Below, one piece after another: positions 21,845 through 32,343 of a stretch of 64,000 bases of DNA. Numbering within the stretch: position 1 is the stretch's first letter; the number at the start of each line of letters is the position of its first letter. This DNA comes from Isochrysis galbana (Eukaryota; Haptophyta; Isochrysidales; Isochrysidaceae): positions 4,042,299 to 4,106,298 of the forward strand of contig CM030935.1 of assembly GCA_018136815.1 (NCBI GenBank), in the 5' to 3' direction. Made by a program: the position numbers and the translations under genes. The notes below the pieces were generated by a model, which saw only the letters and a program-made list of their open reading frames with translations, had not been told where the DNA came from and ran no database searches.

Positions 21845-22045
21845 TCAGGACCCCTCATCTGCCTCCTCGCCCACTGCACTCGCCACCCCCTCCTCCTCCT
21901 CCTCGCTCGTCGAGTCGTCGTCGGCGGCGGAGTCGGCGAGGAGGCAGTCCGCCTCGTCTTCGGACGGGAGTTGCGTCCGCTCCTCGTCATCCAAGTCGTC
22001 AGCATCGTACTCGTACTCCTCTGTCCCCTCCACCCCCCGCGCCAT
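21845..22045 (-). CDS. Possible acidic exon, unidentified
   Basis: A minus-strand frame beginning with ATG reads MARGVEGTEEYEYDADDLDD and continues strongly acidic (Asp, Glu, Ser) to a stop. Acidic composition inside GC-rich DNA is compatible with coding, but the plus strand also has an open frame from an ATG at 21715, and no family or splice signal decides. Treat as a candidate only. Confidence 0.25.
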   Translation of the reverse strand: MARGVEGTEEYEYDADDLDDEERTQLPSEDEADCLLADSAADDDSTSEEEEEGVASAVGEEADEGS

Positions 22046-22136
22046 CGCGCGAGCACCGAGGCTTGGACCGAAGGCAGAGGGAAGGGGGGGGGGGGGGGAC
22101 TTCGGCTGAAAATCACCTCGCTTTTTTCTCGTGTTT

Positions 22137-22250
22137 TGAGTCCAATAGTTCTCGTAAAAGCCTCCCCCCCGTGAGCCACCGTACAAAACAGCTGTCTGTA
22201 GTGAAGCACCTATTTCGCTGCTTCGGCCCGGCAGTAAGGAGTTAAGGGTG
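22137..22250 (+). repeat. Repeat C, copy 1
   Basis: About 110 bp with TTCTCGTAAAAGCC, GAGCCACCGTACAAAACAGCTG, GAAGCACCT and CGGCCCGGC. The second copy lies at about 25460-25560 in the same orientation. It lies about 140 bp upstream of the HMG-CoA lyase start. Confidence 0.8.
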
Positions 22251-22388
22251 CAGCAAGGCATTTTTGGGGGGCTCGACCTGTCCTCACACAGCGCGGCGCT
22301 CGCTGGCGCTGCTGCGGCTCGTCGGACGGCTGGGGCATCCCGCTGGCCTCCTCTCTTTGTTTCCCTCACTTGCACCTCGACTTGACAT

Positions 22389-23339
22389 ATGCGCAGGACG
22401 ACGGTGGGGCTGGTGGGCCGAGTGCGCCGGCTAACCGGCCTGCCCTCGCGCTGCCGCATCTACGAGCTCAGCCCACGCGATGGGCTACAGAACGAGACTA
22501 CACTCGTCGAGACGGCCACCAAGGTGGAGTTCATCAACAGGCTCTCACGCATCGGCGCCGCGGCGGTCGAGACGACCTCATTTGTGTCGGCCAAGGCAGT
22601 GCCCCAGATGGCAGATTGCACCGCCGTTATGGATCAGATCGAGAGGATCGACAGGATCGACTACCCAGTCCTAGTGCTCAACCTGAAGGGCTTCGAGCGC
22701 GCGCTCAACGCAGGCGCCAACTCCGTCGCGATCATGACGGTCCCCTCAGAGACGTTTGCGCGGCGAAACAACAACTGTAGTCCCTCAGAAACTGTCGATC
22801 GAGCCGAGAAAATCGCTCGTGCCGCGATCGAACGTGGCGTTCGCGTGCGTGGCTACGTCAGCTGCTCGCTCGGCTGCCCATTTGAGGGCCCAATCGCACC
22901 ACAAGCGGTGGCGGAAATGGCAGAACGCTTGCACTTGGCCGGATGCCAGGAGATTTGCCTGGCCGACACGATCGGCACCGGCACCGCAGGGAGCATGCGC
23001 CTTCTCCTCGAGAACGTCATCAACAAGATCCCTGCAGAGCGACTCGCTGTGCACTGCCATGACACCTACGGCCAAGCTCTTGCAAACATTTACGTCGCCC
23101 TGGAGCATGGTGTGGCCACAATCGATTCCTCGGTTGCAGGACTGGGCGGATGCCCATTCGCCGGGCCTGGTGCCTCCGGCAACGTGGCCACGGAAGACGT
23201 GGTCTACATGCTTGACGGGCTGGGCATCGATAGCGGGGTTTCCTTTGAGAAAGCGGTGGAAGCGGGCCAATTCATTGTTGACGTTTTGGGCCGGCCGAAT
23301 GCATCCCGTGCATCGGTAGCCTACCAACGAAGAAGATAG
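22389..23339 (+). CDS. HMGCL: 3-hydroxy-3-methylglutaryl-CoA lyase
   Basis: 316 aa, single exon. It cleaves HMG-CoA to acetyl-CoA and acetoacetate, the last step of leucine breakdown and ketogenesis. Seen: YELSPRDGLQNE (Arg30, metal ligand Asp31), ETTSF (Glu61), VHCHDTYGQ (metal ligands His222 and His224) and GLGGCPFAGPGASGNVATED (catalytic Cys255, ligand Asn265). The signature has one extra residue between Cys and ASGN compared with the usual CPYAKGASGN. The first 20 residues are Arg-rich with no acid, fitting a mitochondrial presequence. The ATG lies within ATATGCGCAG, itself a possible splice acceptor, so an upstream exon is not excluded. Length matches the family (about 300-325 aa). Confidence 0.95.
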   Translation: MRRTTVGLVGRVRRLTGLPSRCRIYELSPRDGLQNETTLVETATKVEFINRLSRIGAAAVETTSFVSAKAVPQMADCTAVMDQIERIDRIDYPVLVLNLKGFERALNAGANSVAIMTVPSETFARRNNNCSPSETVDRAEKIARAAIERGVRVRGYVSCSLGCPFEGPIAPQAVAEMAERLHLAGCQEICLADTIGTGTAGSMRLLLENVINKIPAERLAVHCHDTYGQALANIYVALEHGVATIDSSVAGLGGCPFAGPGASGNVATEDVVYMLDGLGIDSGVSFEKAVEAGQFIVDVLGRPNASRASVAYQRRR

Positions 23340-24591
23340 AATAGCTCTATATCATGCACGTTGTTTAGGTCAGCCTTGAGCGCCTGCATGGGGCTTTGAG
23401 GCCAAGCCTACGTGCCACGTCCAGCCAATGCCCCGAGGATTCCTAAGGAGTCCATGCTTGGTCCATTTCACTATTGACTATTGAAAGCATCAAGCCTTTG
23501 AGCCATGCTGCTTGTGAGAAGAGAAGTTGAGAGAAAGAGAATTTATACATGCGTCGCGCTCATTCGCTTCGACCCGATGATTCGATTCGGCCAAAGTGGC
23601 CAAAATCAAAACGACTGGGGTGTTAAAAAAAACATCTGAAGATTCCGGGCGTACACACCTACTACCTACTAGTTCTAGTTCAAGGTCCGAGGAGATTTCT
23701 GCCCGATTGGCGTGATTTCTGCCCGATTGACGTGACTGTCCGGGTGGCCCCTGTGTATTTGGTGTCTGGTGTCTGGCGGCCCCCCCCATCCCCCATTTGG
23801 ATGGGTCGTCGAAAATGGGCACGCAGCGCGCGCCCGGCCTCGATTTGAAGTTGAGTTTGTTAAGGCCTTTGCGACTTTATTTTTATTTAGCGTCTTTTGT
23901 CATTGTTTGGTTACGTTTTGCGTTTTGTTGTGGGGGCCCAAGGCCCAAGGGGGGGGGGGTTGGGACCCAATGGGCCCCGGATATGTGCTAGCTGGGTGTA
24001 TTGGGAACTTTCTACCGAAAAAATTCCTCAAATTTCCTCCACCGTGAGATGGTCATTTTCCCACCCCCAATAACTAATAAAAAACCGGTTTGAACGCCCT
24101 ATTTATTTCCTATTTCCTATTTGTCCGATGTCCGACAGACGCCGCGAAAGAAAGATCGGCGACAGATGAAAAGGACTCGAAGAGCGGGGGCCGAGACCCC
24201 CTGCGGGCATGGTAGGACATGTGCAACAGGCGTTTACGTTTGTCTGCCACAAGAACAACCAACAACGGGTCTGCCCCAGCCCACCCCTTGCTCCTTGCTT
24301 GCTTGCACTTGGCCCGATGTAATGCACGCGGTCTTCCCCCTGATACCGATACCAAAGTCCAAAGATAAGGGAATGAAGGGGATAGATAGTGTAAATAAAG
24401 GGTGTGAGTGTTCTTGGGTATAGGCGATGGCGTGAGTCAGTACCGTGAGTGCGTGGTCCTTTATCTCCTTACTGCCGGAGCAAAGGAACATGACGAATTG
24501 GGATGGCCCATAGGGCCTGAGGGCAATGAGGAAGGGGCAAAGCCGGCGGCAGGCGCGGCGAGGGAGGCCACTTCATAGGTGCTGACGGGCT
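23340..24591. other. Gene-poor stretch with a retroelement terminus
   Basis: No supportable gene. At about 23626-23680 an A-run then CATCTGAAGATTC and GTACACACCTAC matches the 3' end of the 42.9-kb element (minus sense). Poly-C and poly-G tracts occur at 23781 and 23950. Confidence 0.5.
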
Positions 24592-25351
24592 CAACTAAGT
24601 TTATACTTGGTTGACCCATGGGGGGGCACGAGCCCCCCCCTCTCTCCACTCCTCCCCTGCCATGGGGGAGGAACCACCCATCCTCCTGGCATGCCTGATG
24701 GCTTGCCAGGAGGCCACTGCCCTACTGACCCACTCCCTTCCCTACAGGCTCGCCCCATTCGCCCATCCTGGCCCCTCGTGACCAGCCCATTGCTCCAACC
24801 CCCCCTCCCCCCCTGGTCGACAGGCAGACAGGTGCAGACTGGGGGCCCCAGAGGCTCGGGAGCGCTAGCGAGGGAGAGGCAGGGGAGGCCAGGGCCCAAC
24901 CCCAGCCTCCTCTGCCCCCTGAGCTGGCCTCCAGGAGCCTCCAGGGGCCGCCAGAGGGCAGCTGGAGGCCTGCCGCAGGCGCGCCATCGCGCGTGCCGCA
25001 GGAGAGGGGAGAGAGAGCGCGGAAAAGGGGGTGGGCGCGAGCGAGAGCTCCGCCCACCGGAAAATCGGTAAGTCTCGCGCCTGTTTACAGGATAAGACGA
25101 GACAGAGGGTGCCGCCCACTCGGAGACACAGGAGGAAGGGGGGGAAAGATCACCGGGGGGTGGCGCGGGCCACCGGACCATATCTAAGCCCTCCACTCCA
25201 ATCCCCCTAGTAGTGTACGGGGGGAGCCGCCTGATGGCGGGGGGAGAAGGGCCGGGGAATGGGGGTGTAGAGAGTATGCTACGTGCTACTTGTAGTGGGT
25301 AGTGGTTCCATTCGCCGCGAGTGCGGTAAGAATATTAAAAGGTTTTTTTTT
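24592..25351 (+). mobile_element. SINE-like element, full length (about 760 bp), 15-bp TSD
   Basis: AGGTGCTGACGGGCT flanks both sides (24577-24591 and 25352-25366). The 5' start CTAAGTTTATACTTGG forms a hairpin with one G-T pair. It is followed by a second strong hairpin, GGGGGGC-ACGA-GCCCCCC, and a third near 24680 (CCTCCTGGCA against TGCCAGGAGG). The 3' end is AATATTAAAAGG plus T9. Open frames occur in several phases because of GC content; I see no convincing protein. It shares both termini with the LINEs at 5.3-9.1 and 60.8-61.9 kb, so it is probably mobilised by them. Confidence 0.85.
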
Positions 25352-25459
25352 AGGTGCTGACGGGCTGAAGCCCGTCAGCAGAGGAAGGCGGGCAGGCGGG
25401 CTTGAGCGAGGGCGAGGACGGCGGCTTGGAGGCGAGAATTTAAAAGGTTTTTTTTTGAG

Positions 25460-25560
25460 TCCCAATATTTCTCGTAAAAGCCCTCCCCCCCCATGAGCCA
25501 CCGTACAAAACAGCTGCGGTGAAGCACCTGTTTCGGTGTTCCGGCCCGGCCGTAAAGACA
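25460..25560 (+). repeat. Repeat C, copy 2
   Basis: Second copy of the 110-bp block described at 22137. It is followed at about 25580 by CTGAATCTTCAG, then AT and a T-run, another T-tailed terminus in plus sense, inserted into a fragment of repeat A (GTCCCTCAGCACTAGGGTTAAAC). Confidence 0.75.
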
Positions 25561-25657
25561 TAGCTAGCGGTAGTAGCCTGAATCTTCAGATTTTTTTTGA
25601 GGGCTTTGGTCCCTCAGCACTAGGGTTAAACAAGCACAGACAACAAAACTGTCAACG

Positions 25658-26752
25658 ATGAATAGCTCTATGATTAGTGTTCGTTTCAGCGGCGAGGCGG
25701 GCGGGCGCTGGCGGGCGCGCGAGTGGCGGGGTGGGGGCATGCTGCTCGCCGACCGGCCGCCCACCTCGCTCGAGCTCTCCACGGGGACGTCGAGCAAGGT
25801 GGGACCAGGATCTTACACGCCGCAGGACTTCAAACCTCGAGCGGTGTGCACAGCTCCCTTTCGATCGACGGCTCGTCGAGTGGAGCCCACCGCATGGCAG
25901 TCTGTGGGGCCGGCGGCCTACAACGTGCCAACCTTGCTTGGACAGAATATGCGTGGCGGCCAGTCGTCCTTCCGCGGGAGTGCTCGCATGTGCAATTCGA
26001 CCAGTAAGGATCAGCTTAGCACCCCAGGGCCAGGCAGCTATCACGTGCCTTCCTCATGGGACAGTTTCCAGACTGCAACACGATCAGCGAAGCAGCTTTC
26101 GTCGACGACGTTCGAGTGGTGCCGTCGATCTGCTGTGCTGGCGATTCGTGCGGATCGTCTCCAGATGAATGTTGTCGGCCCATGTTCCTACTCACCCCAG
26201 TACGGAACAACCTCGAAAGATAGGTGCGCAAGCCGTGTGAAGCTTCCGTGCTATCTTGTGAGGTACTCTGTGATGGGGCAAGTTGGGCGAGTTGCCCAAA
26301 ATGAGGGGGGGTCCCACAACATCTGCACGAATGGGGCGAGGGCCGGGTTCACCGTGGCTATTTACATACTTCCTCGTGGATTTTGCTGATGCGCGGCCAC
26401 TTCACATCACAGGAGATCAAGATGTGTTGACTTCAGTGCATACTCAGGCAGAGACACGGGCATCTGTGGTTTCCTTCCACCTGCACCTATGCTTGGCGTC
26501 GATGGTTCGGCATCGCAAGATGTGTCGCCCTGCGAATACTTCGTGCAGCCAGGTGACCTGGGTCATTACCAAAATTTAAGGCAGTACAGGCCTCTGCCTT
26601 CAGCTAATTTCAGCAGCAGCACTAGGGTACAACGTAGTGTACAGAATCCCACACCACGGCCGGGTCAATATGAGACGCCGAAAGGAGTTTTTGATACGAA
26701 GCCGATTCCAAATGGGCTCCCACTTCAAAGGAAGTTCATTGCTCGGAGGTGA
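25658..26752 (+). CDS. STPGR (SHIPPO/ODF3-STPG) microtubule inner or tail protein
   Basis: Spaced PG-rich repeats identify the family: VGPGSYTP, VGPAAYNVP, PGPGSYHVP, VGPCSYSPQY in the first exon (ATG 25658 or 25739, to about 26240), and QPGDLGHYQN, PRPGQYETP in a last exon (about 26434-26752). The joining intron is not settled; donors at about 26247-26262 and acceptor TTCAG before 26434 are candidates. STPGR proteins line or coat ciliary microtubules. The encoded protein is about 300 aa, within the range of ODF3/STPG1. It sits close downstream of repeat C. A decayed copy of the last exon follows at once. Confidence 0.7.
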
Positions 26753-27010
26753 CCAGTCATGATCGCATCATCGCATCGCCCATCGATGCTGCATGATCTC
26801 AATCGCGTTCGAAATGGCACAGGCAGGTGGCCTTGGCCAACACCAAAGTCTGAGGTAGTACAAACCTTCATCTTCGGCTGCTTTTAGCAGTCCAAACCCA
26901 AACCACGGGCCGAGTGAATGTCAGACGCCGAAAGGAGGTTTTGGTACCAAGCCGATTCTTAACGGGCTCCCACTCCACAGCAAGTTGGTTTCTCGGAGGG
27001 TACCGGTAAT
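26753..27010 (+). pseudogene. Decayed tandem copy of the STPGR last exon
   Basis: The segment with CAGACGCCGAAAGGAGGTTTTGG and AGCCGATTCTTAACGGGCTC repeats the end of the upstream exon (GAGACGCCGAAAGGAGTTTTTG, AGCCGATTCCAAATGGGCTC) about 275 bp further on. In the copy, TGAATGTCAGACG replaces TCAATATGAGACG and the frame is disrupted, so it looks like a dead duplicate. Confidence 0.65.
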
Positions 27011-27635
27011 GGCGGCATCGCTCTATGAACCCAACCATGATATGATGTCGTCAAAAATGTATTGCATGGTGCTTCGTTCATATTGCGGGAGCAACAAGCC
27101 TTTATGGCAGAACGAAACTTTTTACTGTGCGTTGCGTCTAGGCTTTCAGCTTCTGAAAGATTCGCGACCCGCGCAGTAAGGGGAGGGGAATCCGAGCGAG
27201 TATTAGCGGAGGCATTATCTGTTCCACCTGCCTTATGCCGGATGAGGGCGCCAAGAATTGCATTGAAAAAAAATTCTTGAAACTGTCTACACTCGTTCTT
27301 CCGAGACCCCTCTGCCATCGCCCTTGCCTCCCCCCCGCCCTCCTTCCCGCTCCCCCCCCTCATTCCTTGTTCTTCGGTTTCGGGGGGTCGGCCCACGTGC
27401 ACTACCTTGGGCCTAGCGTTGGGAGGGGGGTGAGACGGGCCTGTCGAGGCTTCTTCTATTTGCGGCATGTTCATGGACGCCGCGTTGTGGGGGCCCGGCC
27501 TAACGGCTTCCCCCATGGTGAAATGTACTCCCGGACGCTTCGCCTTCCCCGCTCGGGAAGCTATCCTTGGTCATCCTCGCGCGTGTTGGCTTCTTGTCTG
27601 ACGGTGTGTTCTATGCCTAGTCTTTCTGCCAGTCT

Positions 27636-27675
27636 AGAAGGTGCAACTCGAGGTTCCCTTTTTTTGTCACACCCA
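27636..27675 (+). mobile_element. T-tailed retroelement terminus
   Basis: GGTGCAACTCGAGGTTCCC followed by T8: a short, nearly palindromic hairpin plus T-run. The same terminus in the other orientation is at 13528-13560. The sequence before it up to 27010 holds a diverged piece of the element seen at 28.5 and 43.0 kb (TTCTTCGGTTTCGGGG, GTGCACTACCTTGGGCC). Confidence 0.6.
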
Positions 27676-27699
27676 TCCTGTCTATTTAGGTATACAATT

Positions 27700-28213
27700 T
27701 GTATTGCGCAAACGCCGCCGGCGCATCGTTCGCGCCGAGCCGCGCCACCTCGTCGGCGTCCGCAAGCTGCACAAACGGCTCGTCGTTCACGCCGAACCGC
27801 CGCACCGTCTCGCAGTACGCCACCGCCGGCGCATCGGCGCATCGGCCGCCAGCCGCCGCCGCAGCCGCATCCCGCGCCGGAACGCCGCCCGCAAACAGCG
27901 CAGCCACCGCATGCGCCGCCCGGCCGCGCGCCGCAAGAAGCGGCAGCGACACGTGATCGACTCGTCCGACGACGAGGAGGCTCCATTGCCACAGGACGGA
28001 CGGCAAGGCAAACGAGCACGCGCCACCGTCTCACGCTGGACCGCGTGGTGGAAGGCGCAAAACGCCAACTGGGACCCGCAAACGGCGGGCTTCCCGGTGG
28101 TGATCAACGACGCGAATTGCGTGGCGCACCTGTCGGGCGGCTCGCTCCACGGCGACCCGCACCTCACGCTGGCGCACGGCGGCGAGGCCGACTTCCGCGG
28201 CTGCGACGGCTAG
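27700..28213 (+). pseudogene. Truncated fragment ending in a GDPH-type extracellular motif
   Basis: A frame open over the segment reads basic in its first half (many Arg) and then SRWTAWWKAQNANWDPQTAG, VVINDANCVAHLSGGSLHGD and PHLTLAHGGEADFRG before a stop. The GDPH...HGG.ADFRG pattern resembles the start of von Willebrand D-like or related extracellular domains. Just after the stop comes an A6 retroelement terminus (28215-28250), so the gene was probably cut by insertion. Low-complexity bias makes the upstream reading uncertain. Confidence 0.4.
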
Positions 28214-28257
28214 TTGCCGAAAAAACAACCAAACTTGAGGTTGCACCCTCTCATAGG

Positions 28258-28446
28258 CAACTATCGTTATAAACGATAGGGTCATGGAGCGCGCCTCGTT
28301 CCCACCCCCTTTCGCCGCCCACCCCGCCGCGCCGACCGACCAAGACATGACAGAAGCTGCGCAGCCGCAGCGCCCTCCAGACAGGGCCACGCCAGCGGGG
28401 GGCACCTGCACCTATGTATGAGAGCTCGGCTTCGTACCACGTCCCC
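28258..28446 (+). mobile_element. Retroelement 5' fragment with perfect hairpin start
   Basis: Opens with CTATCGTTATAAACGATAG (28261-28279; 8-bp arms, 3-nt loop), then GGTC and ATGGAGCGCGCC, the ORF1-type start of this element group. A second element of the same group (28464-29080) is inserted downstream in the opposite orientation. Confidence 0.7.
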
Positions 28447-28463
28447 CGGCGCAATATGAAGTA

Positions 28464-29080
28464 AAAAAAAACAAAAAAACATCTGAAGATTCAGGGCTAC
28501 ACACCTACCGTCTACAGGACTCTCCCCCTCTATCCCCATCGCCCTTAACTTCCCTCTCTCCACCTCCTCCCCTGCCCCCCTTCGTTCCTTTTTCTTTGGT
28601 TTCCGGGGTCCGACCTCGGTGCACTACCTGAGGTCTGGTTTGGAGTGTGGTGTTTGGGCAGGCCTTTTGGTGTTTCTTCCACGCATGTCTTGTTCTCTCG
28701 GCCTTGCTTTGTCGGTTGGGTCTCGTCTAGGTCGCGTCGCTTCCAGCGCTGTCCTCCCTTGCCGGATGTGTTGGTGTTTTATTCGTCCTCTTCGCCCCGC
28801 TCTTCGGTTTCTTGGATGGCGTGCGCAATCCTCAGCTTGGTGGTGGTTTGTGTGTGCAGCATGTTGTCAATCAGCATGTGGGCCGTGTTCTCTCTGATCT
28901 CGGCGTTGTGCGGGCGGGGCCCGCTGGCTCTTGTGCCCACCTTGCTGGGGGGGTCGTCCTGGCGCGGTCGCTTCGGCGACAGCGGCGTGTCAGTGAAACC
29001 TTCGTCCATCTCGGCGAGGGCAGCGGCAGCGAGGGAGGGCGGCGGCGCGCGCTCCATGACCCTATCAGTTTACTGATAGT
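28464..29080 (-). mobile_element. Retroelement with hairpin start, T-tail and 17-bp TSD
   Basis: CGGCGCAATATGAAGTA is repeated at 28447-28463 and 29081-29097. On the minus strand the element starts with CTATCAGT-AA-ACTGATAG (29060-29077), then GGTC and a 92-codon ORF1-like frame (29057-28779) beginning MERAPPPSLAAAALAEMDEG with a PKRPR patch like the 9.1-kb ORF1. The 3' end is GAATCTTCAGATG plus T-runs. A shorter copy of its 3' part is at 42935-43191. Confidence 0.85.
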
Positions 29081-29100
29081 TGCGGCGCAATATGAAGTAT

Positions 29101-29788
29101 TCGCCGTGTTTGTTTATGCGTGTACCTCCGTTTGGTGTGTGGTTGTTTCGTCATGACGGTTGCCGGTCGCCGGGGTGAGTGGTCCTTTGGTTGGAGGGTC
29201 GAACGTGGCTTTCCTCGCATTGTTAGCGTGGTTGACTATATTGTTTGCCACGTGTCCAGAAAGTCTGCTTTCTGCTTTGTGGATATATTCGCCCCTAAAC
29301 TTAGCGTAAGTATCATTATTAGGGGGGGGAAAACCTTTTATATTCTTATTACCGCAATCGCGGCGAATGGAACCACTACCTACTACACTTAGTACGTAGC
29401 ATACTTTCTACACTCTACACCCCCACTCCCCCGGCCCTTCTTCTCCCTGTACATACCCCCATAATGTCACTTGAAGTACATTGACCGTCCACCAACTTGA
29501 CGTCGCTACCCACACAGGTGCCCATATTTTGTAAAAGCAGATCCAACCCACTTGAATTACCATCACAAGCCTGTGTGCACTGCGCGATACACTTACCATT
29601 GATGATTTTCACATTGTTCATTGTTCCCCTTACTTACAGAGGGCAACGTCATCCACCGACGTCTGACCAATTGCCAGTGGACCTACAGCGAGCCACGAAA
29701 GCTTCTTATAATACGTCGGCTGGTAAGGGTGGGCGGCAGGGGGGGGGGGGGGCGGGGGGCGGGGCGGACTTCAGGGAACTGCTCTAAC
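29101..29788. other. Gene-poor stretch
   Basis: At about 29325-29480 there is a reverse-oriented 3' piece of the 24.6-kb SINE-like element (ACCTTTTATATTCTTATTACCGC). At 29460-29620 a minus frame contains GKCIAQCTQACDGNSSG and DVKLVDGQC, possibly a Cys-rich gene scrap. Poly-G lies at 29741-29763. Confidence 0.4.
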
Positions 29789-29970
29789 TGCAGGGAACTG
29801 CTCAGCTGCAGGGAACTGCTCAGCTGCAGGGAACTGCTCAGCTGCAGGGAACTGCTCAGCTGCAGGGAACTGCTCAGCTGCAGGGAACTGCTCAGCTGCA
29901 GGGAACTGCTCAGCTGCAGGGAACTGCTCAGCTGCAGGGAACTGCTCAACTGCAGGGAACTGTTCACCCT
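29789..29970 (+). repeat. 18-bp minisatellite, about 10 units
   Basis: Unit CTGCAGGGAACTGCTCAG, nearly perfect except at the two ends (CTAACTGCAG, CTCAACTGCAG). Each unit contains CTGCAG, and CAGCTG is made at each junction. All frames stay open because 18 is a multiple of three, so the open frames here are not evidence of a gene. Confidence 0.95.
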
Positions 29971-29999
29971 TCCTCGTCTCCTCCCTATAGACGTGTGAC

Positions 30000-31206
30000 G
30001 AAACTTGTTGTCTGCTTTTTACGCGGTCGGTGCTCTTTGGTATGGACATACACCCATCAGATTTGCAGAGTCTACTTGGTGCTGTGTGTGAAACATGGAT
30101 CGTGATTTCAACGATGTATCGACCCTGCCCCAAATCGAGTGAATGGAGTTAGACCACGTGTGGGTTTCAACATGTGAAGTGTCAAGTTGAGTCAAGGAAC
30201 CTCCAGGTGACAACGAAAGGTGTTAGCAGGGATGGGGATAATTGAACGCTTTATGGTCTTTTGTGCAATATGGCATATGGGCTGTGAGAGTGCTCCTGCT
30301 GCGCTGAGGCTTAGCCTTGTCATTTGAAGCGCGCGGAATGTCTCTAAAAAAAAACATTCTTGAAGATGTGCGCGGAATGTCTCTAATGCGTCTTTCCGAA
30401 ACGCGGGTAGGCGGCTTCTCCCAAATATGCCATCTGTGAGTCGGTGGGTCGGGACCGTCGATGCCACGGCGGCTCTATCTAGGACCTAGGCCGGTTCTGC
30501 TGAACCATGCGTCAAGGACTTACTTGCTTCATCCATTGCGCTCCAAGAATTGCAATTGACTGAACTATGCGTCAAGGACTTACTTGCTTCATCCATTGTC
30601 CATTGCGCTCCAAGAATTGCAATTGACAATTGAAAAACGTCTTAAAATGTTCTCGCCACACACCACACACGCGGCCCTGCGTTCTACATCGCAGCCACGC
30701 CCGTTCTCTTTACCGCTACATACACCCTGTCTTGCGGCTTCACCTCTCGTGCGCTATATGGGGGTCTGGGATGAGTGAATGAGTAGTGAGTAGGTAGTAG
30801 GTAGTAGGTAGTAGTAGTAGTAGGCTACTAAGTAGGTAGCTGTTTTCGCATTTTGCATTTTGGCTGTGTTTGCAGCTCAACTTAAGCATTGTTACCTCAT
30901 GCATATGCGCCATGCTTGCTAGGGGTTCTAGTCTGCCCATGTACATGCCGCCCAACCAAAAATATCAGTGTTCTAGAGCCCCCTCAGCCCACTGAAAGTA
31001 CCCAATAAAAACGCGTTTTTAGGGAGTTACTAGGGTTCAACTAGGACAAGAAGAAAACTGGCATCTCGCCTCTTTCCCCTCCTCAGTGTCCCCCCCCCCC
31101 CCCCCCCCCCCCTTCACCGACCCCGCCCAGCCGGCCAGCCGCCCTCCCCTCGCTCTCTCTTTCTCACTCTCTCGCTCTCCTCGGGCACCCGCCTGCCATA
31201 GCGGTG
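30000..31206. other. Gene-poor stretch with repeats
   Basis: Holds repeat G in reverse (30110-30250), a micro-insertion with TSD (30348-30369), a 60-bp direct repeat (about 30508-30557 and 30566-30625: TGAACTATGCGTCAAGGAC..., CTCCAAGAATTGCAATTG), a TAG/GTAG microsatellite (30785-30830) and poly-C (31090-31112). No gene supported. Confidence 0.5.
30348..30369 (-). mobile_element. 22-nt micro-insertion with 17-bp TSD
   Basis: A7 then CATTCTTGAAGATGT lies between two exact copies of GCGCGGAATGTCTCTAA (30331-30347 and 30370-30386). On the minus strand it ends in T7, like the longer elements. Best read as an extremely 5'-truncated retroelement copy. Confidence 0.8.
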
Positions 31207-32343
31207 ATGGCGCCTGCCTCGTCGTCAAGTGAGGCACGCCGCGCCGCGCGTGACCTCATTCGACCCCAACCCCTACCGTTCTCACCTGCCAATCCACCTT
31301 CCGTGTGCACCCTCAGCCATCGACAGTAAGGCGGGCTCCGCAATCGCGATGGGCGCAGCGCTGCAATGCGTCGAGGCTGCCACCCTCGGAATGCCCTTCG
31401 AGGTGTGGAAGACGCGCATGGGAAGGTTCCGCGACGAGACCACGCTACAGGTGCATCGTGCACGCACGCTCGCCAGAGCTTCCAGCCACTGTCTGCCCCA
31501 ACCGTGCTCTTTCTGTGGCTCCCCTCGTGGATCCTCGAGGTAGTCTACACTGGGCCACATCTACGTCAAACTGCCGCCTGAGCTAGTTCCGCATGTGTTG
31601 ACCGCAGCCTGCCCGAACCCCTGTAGTCATTACGACAGATTCACGCCAGCGGCGGCCTTGCAGCATTCTGGAAGGGCCTTGGGCCAAAACTGGTCGAGAG
31701 CGCGAGCAAGGGCGCCGTGCTGCTCGTATCGAAGGAGGCTCTGATGGATGCTTGCACTGGGATTGGCATGGCCAAGACCTCTTCCGGGTTCGTTGCGGGT
31801 GCCGGGGGCGGTGTCTGTCAGACGGTGGTGATGGGACCGTGCACTTTTCTAGTCACCGCGGTTGTTAACGGAGGCAAGGACATGTCGGTGATGAGCGCCA
31901 TGCAATCAACGTGGCGCACTAAGGGCATCGCTGGCTTCTATCCTGGTGGCATAGCCATTGCGTTCCGCCAGGCCAGCAACTGGGCAAGCCGTCAAGGCTT
32001 CACAGAGGCGACACGAACGCGCATGCGCATGTCGCTCCACGGCGACCCCAAGGCCAAGCTCACAAAGCCCCAGGAGGCATTGTGCGGTATCATCGGCGGC
32101 ACACTCTCGTGTTGGAATCATCCGTTCGAAGTGGCAAGGATTGAGATGCAGTCCCGTGCCATCGCGGGGGAGAGCTACATGGGCATGGGCCAGGTCTTCC
32201 GCTCAGTGTATGCCCAGTATGGCATTGGTGGTCTCTTCGCGGGCGTGATACCTCGTATTGGTCTCAATATATGGCAAACGCTCTTCATGGTCACTGGGGC
32301 GAACATGCTGCGGGAGGCCCTCAGTGAGAAACAACAAAAATGA
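31207..32343 (+). CDS. YHM2-like mitochondrial carrier (citrate/2-oxoglutarate type)
   Basis: Exons 31207-31228, 31317-31450 and 31639-32343 join through GT-AG introns (phases 1 and 0) into 286 aa. Three mitochondrial-carrier repeats are visible: GMPFEVWKTRMG with a following FWKGL, VVMGPCTFLVTAV with FYPGG, and NHPFEVARIEMQ with LFAGVIPRIGLNIWQTLFMV. The second repeat lacks the canonical P-x-D/E-x-x-K/R, as is usual in YHM2-type carriers, and KGAVLLVSKEA and FRQASNWASR also fit that branch. Such carriers swap citrate for 2-oxoglutarate across the inner membrane. No frameshift is seen. Alternative: another tricarboxylate carrier branch. Confidence 0.85.

Noticed and set aside
29683-29998. Open frames on both strands over the CTGCAGGGAACTGCTCAG array
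   Set aside because: An 18-bp unit without stops keeps every frame open; the peptides are mere repeats.
30508-30625. CRISPR-like direct repeats
   Set aside because: Only two copies with no regular spacers, in a eukaryotic genome.
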